Assembly (NCBI GenBank): GCA_009773075.1
Contig: WOUX01000076.1
Coordinates: forward strand, 1 to 7,696
Direction: 5' to 3'
Origin: a bacterium
GTDB lineage: Bacteria > Desulfobacterota > UBA8473
Length of the DNA: 7,696 bases
The notes beneath the pieces were generated by a model, which was given only the letters and a program-made list of their open reading frames with translations, had not been told where the DNA came from and ran no database searches. The position numbers were made by a program, and so were the translations under genes. Shown here one piece after another: positions 5,586 to 7,696 of the stretch (positions are counted from its first letter, which is position 1; each line of letters starts with the position of its first letter).

Positions 5586-6150
5586 ATGACCACACCTTTA
5601 ACACTTGAAATATTCTCCGATTACATCTGACCGTGGTGCTACTTCATTACCGGGCGTATTGAACAGCTTAAAAAGGAATATGAAATAGCTACTCGGTGGC
5701 GGGCTTTTCCGCTTCATCCGGACACACCGGAGGAGGGGATTTTGCTTGAACAGCTTTTTGCCAACTACCTTACCTTTCGGAGAGCGGGAAAAAACTTACA
5801 ATAGTCGTCTATCTCAGGAATTGGGTCTTTGGTGTGAATCAAAAAATAAAGGGGATGCGTTCCACATGGCGGCCTTCAGGGCCTACTTTGTGGACGGAAA
5901 AAACATCGCAAAAATTCCGGTACTTGTAGATTTAGCCGCATCCATTGGACTCTCTCGCAAAGAAGCTGAATCTATTCTTGACACAAGGGCATTTAAGGCG
6001 GCGGTGGATGCGGATTGGTCCCTTTCGCAAGAGGAAGCGATTACAGCCGTTCCAACATTTGTGATGAATCATGATAAGTTGGTTGGTGCGCAGCCCTACG
6101 AGATGCTGGAAAGACTTATGAAAGTTCATGGGGTTAAAAAAAGGAAATAA
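5586..6150 (+). pseudogene. Broken DsbA/FrnE-type thiol oxidoreductase with TGA at the first active-site Cys
   Basis: From ATG 5586 (AGGA 6 nt upstream) the frame reads MTTPLTLEIFSDYI, then TGA (5628-5630), then PWCYFITGRIEQLKKEYE and WRAFPLHPDTPEEG. DsbA-family proteins of the FrnE/2-hydroxychromene-2-carboxylate isomerase type have FSDYICPWCY here, so TGA replaces the first Cys of CPWC. This frame ends at TAG 5802. Homology resumes in another frame at 5770 (LPFGEREKTYNSRL) and runs on through FRAYFVDGKNIAKIPVLVDLA and ITAVPTFVMN to TAA at 6148. About 18-20 codons normally between the LF and LPF segments are missing, so a deletion that changed the frame is likely. Either the TGA encodes selenocysteine in the ancestral gene or it is another lesion. 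The two halves are otherwise well conserved, which suggests recent inactivation or a sequencing/assembly error. Confidence 0.8.
5638..5667 (+). promoter_or_regulatory. bSECIS-like hairpin downstream of the in-frame TGA (candidate)
   Basis: GCT (5638-5640) pairs with AGC (5665-5667), and TTCATTAC (5643-5650) pairs with GTATTGAA (5656-5663) with one T-T mismatch. The apical loop is CGGGC (5651-5655). The loop G residues lie 22-24 nt after the TGA, within the distance known for bacterial selenocysteine insertion elements. The lower stem is AT-rich and only moderately stable, so it could be chance. Confidence 0.3.
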
Positions 6151-6194
6151 ACATAGATCAGAAACTAAAAAGCACCCATTTTTTTGACATAACC

Positions 6195-6260
6195 ATCTGC
6201 CGCACCAGGCAGGCCAGAACTGCTCGCTGGTGAGCAGCGGGTTTCTAATTAATAAATTAC
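6195..6260 (+). repeat. Structured REP-like repeat, copy B
   Basis: Second copy of the element at 775-843, ending directly at the -35 box of the transposase promoter. The short hairpin CTGCTC-GCTGGT-GAGCAG is identical in both copies. The long alternative stem has one C-A mismatch and one G-T pair here, so copy A is the better preserved. Its position about 35 bases before a TnpA_REP start fits the habit of REP elements to flank their own transposase gene. Confidence 0.75.
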
Positions 6261-6295
6261 TTGGCAGGCAGTCGGTTTTTCTATAGAATCGTATC
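6261..6295 (+). promoter_or_regulatory. Leaderless-type promoter of the transposase remnant
   Basis: TTGGCA (6261-6266) and TAGAAT (6284-6289) are 17 bases apart, and the ATG follows six bases later at 6296 with no Shine-Dalgarno. The geometry (-35, 17 bp, -10, 6 bp, ATG) is identical to that of the ATPase promoter at 854-888. TTCTATAGAA around the -10 box is a short palindrome. Confidence 0.55.
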
Positions 6296-6560
6296 ATGCC
6301 GCGACAAGCACGATTGGATATTCCCGGTGCTCTGCATCACATCATGGTGCGGGGGATCAACAAAGCCGATATGTCTGATGACGATAAGGACAAGACACGG
6401 TTTCTTGAGCAATACGCGAGCTGTAATTGCCTTGCGGGGCAGAGATGAGCTTGGCCTTTCGGCGACTGAGATAGTGCGGCAGGTGGGACTGAATATGCCG
6501 GGAGTTACGAAGGCAATCGAGAGGGCTGAACAATATTATGGCTATAAATATCACAAATAG
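6296..6560 (+). pseudogene. REP-associated transposase with its middle deleted
   Basis: The N-terminus MPRQARLDIPGALHHIMVRG, followed by DDDKDKTRFLEQ, is the hallmark start of TnpA_REP proteins (Y1 transposases that act on REP hairpins). After about 39 codons the homology jumps and changes frame. The second piece, from about 6415, reads AVIALRGRDELGLSATEIVRQVGL, then NMPGVTKAIERAEQYY, the C-terminal DnaA/helix-turn-helix-like part, ending in TAG at 6558. Continuing the first frame meets TGA at 6446. Well over 100 codons are gone, including the HUH and catalytic Tyr motifs, so no activity is possible. Confidence 0.85.
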
Positions 6561-6581
6561 AAACAATGTCCCCAAAGGTTC

Positions 6582-6716
6582 TAGGAGAGGCGATCATCAA
6601 GGTTGAATATCTTCTGAGGAGTGATAGTTCGTTCGAGAAGGAGCTAGCACGTATGGGGGAGAATCTGATCAAGGGGAGGAAGGGAAAATACCGTATTTCC
6701 GTTGCCTGACCCCATT
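6582..6716 (+). repeat. Tandem repeat unit 1 (135 bp), transposase-tail-like
   Basis: It matches 6732-6866 at 129 of 135 positions with no gaps, at a period of exactly 150 bases. The readable frame gives AIIKVEYLLRSDSSFEKELA, then RMGENLIKGRKGKYRISVA and a stop. The start AIIKVE aligns with KAIERAE of the transposase remnant just upstream, and a GKKGKY-like tail is plausible for this family, so it is probably the 3' end of a TnpA_REP relative (inference). Confidence 0.85.
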
Positions 6717-6731
6717 TTTTGTCTGTTACGA

Positions 6732-6866
6732 TAGGAGGGGCGATCATCAAGGTTGAATATCTTCTGCGGAGGGATAGTTCGTTCGAGAAGGAGCTAACAC
6801 GCATGGGGGAGAATCTGATCAAGGGGAGGAAGAGAAAATACCGTATTTCCGTTGCCTGACCCCATT
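6732..6866 (+). repeat. Tandem repeat unit 2 (135 bp), transposase-tail-like
   Basis: Second unit of the duplication, with six substitutions against unit 1. It keeps the same reading frame and the same stop in GTTGCCTGACCCCATT, so the substitutions break nothing in the encoded tail. A 15-bp spacer (6717-6731) separates the units. No start codon with a ribosome site is present, so neither unit is a gene by itself. Confidence 0.85.
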
Positions 6867-6877
6867 CTTGTGTTTAA

Positions 6878-6946
6878 ATGAAATGCCAGAACTGTCCCCT
6901 ATACGTGTTAGATGTCGCCAGATTCAAAGAGCTAAAAGATGACTGA
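6878..6946 (+). other. 22-codon open frame overlapping the RES gene start (possible gene remnant)
   Basis: The frame ATG-AAATGCCAGAAC... gives MKCQNCPLYVLDVARFKELK, then DD and TGA at 6944-6946, overlapping the next start in ATGACTGA. The overlap resembles operon junctions. Its left part contains AACTGTCCCCTA, which looks like transposon-flank sequence, so only the tail (VARFKELKDD) might be the true end of an upstream partner gene removed by transposon activity. It may equally be chance. Confidence 0.25.
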
Positions 6947-7696
6947 CAGAGAATATGTTTGTGAAAAATGTTTCAATGATCCAAAACTGATTCAGTGGAT
7001 ACGAGAGGACGGTGTAATATCCAACTGCGAATGGTGCGGTAGTAGAAAAGTCAAAGTATTATCACTTTACGAAATAGGAGAAGCCTTCCGTGATGTTGCT
7101 TCGATTTATGTTGCGGTAACTGAACCTTATGGATATGGAGATAGCATTGAGTATTTGCTTCAAGAAGATTGGCATATATTTAGTGAACGAATTACCGAAG
7201 CCATAGACGATCGGTTTTGTGATCTGACGCTTGCCATATTGAATGCAGGAACAGATCCCAAAGAGGACATTGATTTGCCTGACTACTCTGGATATTTCCG
7301 TAGTCCGTCAAATTGGCTTGAAAATGATTGGGAGCAAAAGATAGAAGCACTTTTTGTTGCCGCGACGGATTCATCAGCACTGTCTGAAATCACGAATAGT
7401 GATGAATTTGCACCGCCGCCGGACGTGCTAGCGGTTGCATTTGAAGATTTAGCCGAAGAATATCCATATGACAAGATTTTCTATAGAGCTAGAATTCATA
7501 AGGATCGATTAAGAACGGAACGTTTTAACAAAAACGAGTTAGGCGCACCGTCACCAAACGAGACACTTGCAGGTCGAGGCAATCGTAAAGGTGAACCTGT
7601 TCTTTACCTAGCAAGTGATGCTAAAACAGCCATTGCTGAAGTTAGAGCATGGCGTCATGCTGCCGTAGCTGTTGCGGAAGTTAAACTGGCAGAAAC
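6939..7696 (+). CDS. RES-domain protein with N-terminal HEPN/RES-type region (partial, runs off right edge)
   Basis: 252 codons are visible, open to the window end. Residues 1-40 form a zinc ribbon (C8-x2-C11, C30-x2-C33, in EYVCEKCF and NCEWCGS). Residues 41-165 are helical and acidic and fit the HEPN-like N-terminal domain often fused to RES. The RES domain begins near 178 with YDKIFYRAR, then GRGNRKGEPVLYLASD and AIAEVR. The conserved Arg (183 or 185) and Glu (234) are present, and the expected Ser would lie beyond the window. RES-domain toxins degrade NAD+ by phosphorolysis; whether this HEPN-fused form is a toxin or a defence protein is not known to me. ATG 6939 is the first start after an in-frame TAA and has only a weak AAAGAG ahead. 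No Xre-like antitoxin gene is visible upstream; transposon debris occupies that place. Confidence 0.85.
   Translation, partial: MTDREYVCEKCFNDPKLIQWIREDGVISNCEWCGSRKVKVLSLYEIGEAFRDVASIYVAVTEPYGYGDSIEYLLQEDWHIFSERITEAIDDRFCDLTLAILNAGTDPKEDIDLPDYSGYFRSPSNWLENDWEQKIEALFVAATDSSALSEITNSDEFAPPPDVLAVAFEDLAEEYPYDKIFYRARIHKDRLRTERFNKNELGAPSPNETLAGRGNRKGEPVLYLASDAKTAIAEVRAWRHAAVAVAEVKLAE

Noticed and set aside
6151..6194. Terminator after the oxidoreductase
   Set aside because: A T-run (6180-6185) is present but no stem precedes it.
6505..6822. 105-codon minus-strand frame with an internal repeat
   Set aside because: Its repetition is just the 150-bp tandem duplication read on the opposite strand; the plus-strand frame fits a transposase tail.

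Overview
The window looks like a chromosomal segment from a bacterium of moderate GC (mid-40s percent by eye), most likely a Deltaproteobacterium/Desulfobacterota-type organism. The pointers are a CxxC-x17-CxxC zinc-binding protein, a CspA-like cold-shock protein, degraded REP-associated tyrosine transposases (TnpA_REP) with the MPRQARLDIPGALHH N-terminus, and type II toxin-antitoxin genes. This placement rests on family resemblance only.

Layout. Bases 1-53 hold the 3' end of an unknown gene, followed by a terminator. Bases 212-634 encode a small CxxC-x17-CxxC protein. A 69-bp structured repeat (775-843) leads into a canonical promoter that appears to start transcription at the ATG of a DUF4143 AAA-type ATPase (889-2046). 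A short TnpA_REP remnant follows it directly. On the minus strand come a 52-residue lysine-rich protein (2177-2335), a cold-shock gene with its own terminator and long leader (2487-2687), and the preQ0 operon queC-queD-queE (4605 down to 3022) with overlapping junctions. QueD, QueE and QueC act in sequence to make 7-cyano-7-deazaguanine, the precursor of queuosine in tRNA.

From about 4800 onward the region is accessory in character. It holds another TnpA_REP remnant, a RelB-like/RelE-like toxin-antitoxin pair (5057-5537) behind a palindromic control region, and a broken DsbA/FrnE-type thiol oxidoreductase (5586-6150). In that gene the first active-site Cys codon is TGA (possible selenocysteine), and an internal deletion changes the frame. 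A second copy of the structured repeat (6195-6260) sits before an internally deleted TnpA_REP gene (6296-6560). Next is a 135-bp tandem duplication (150-bp period) that looks like transposase 3' tails, then a HEPN/RES-type protein that runs off the right edge.

The most interesting signals are: (i) UGA at the U-P-W-C position with a bSECIS-like hairpin at the right distance, weakened by the gene being broken; (ii) two copies of one hairpin-forming element, each just upstream of a promoter whose -10 box lies exactly 6 nt before an ATG with no Shine-Dalgarno (leaderless architecture), one driving the ATPase and one driving the dead transposase; and (iii) the scatter of TnpA_REP debris around the ATPase and toxin-like genes.
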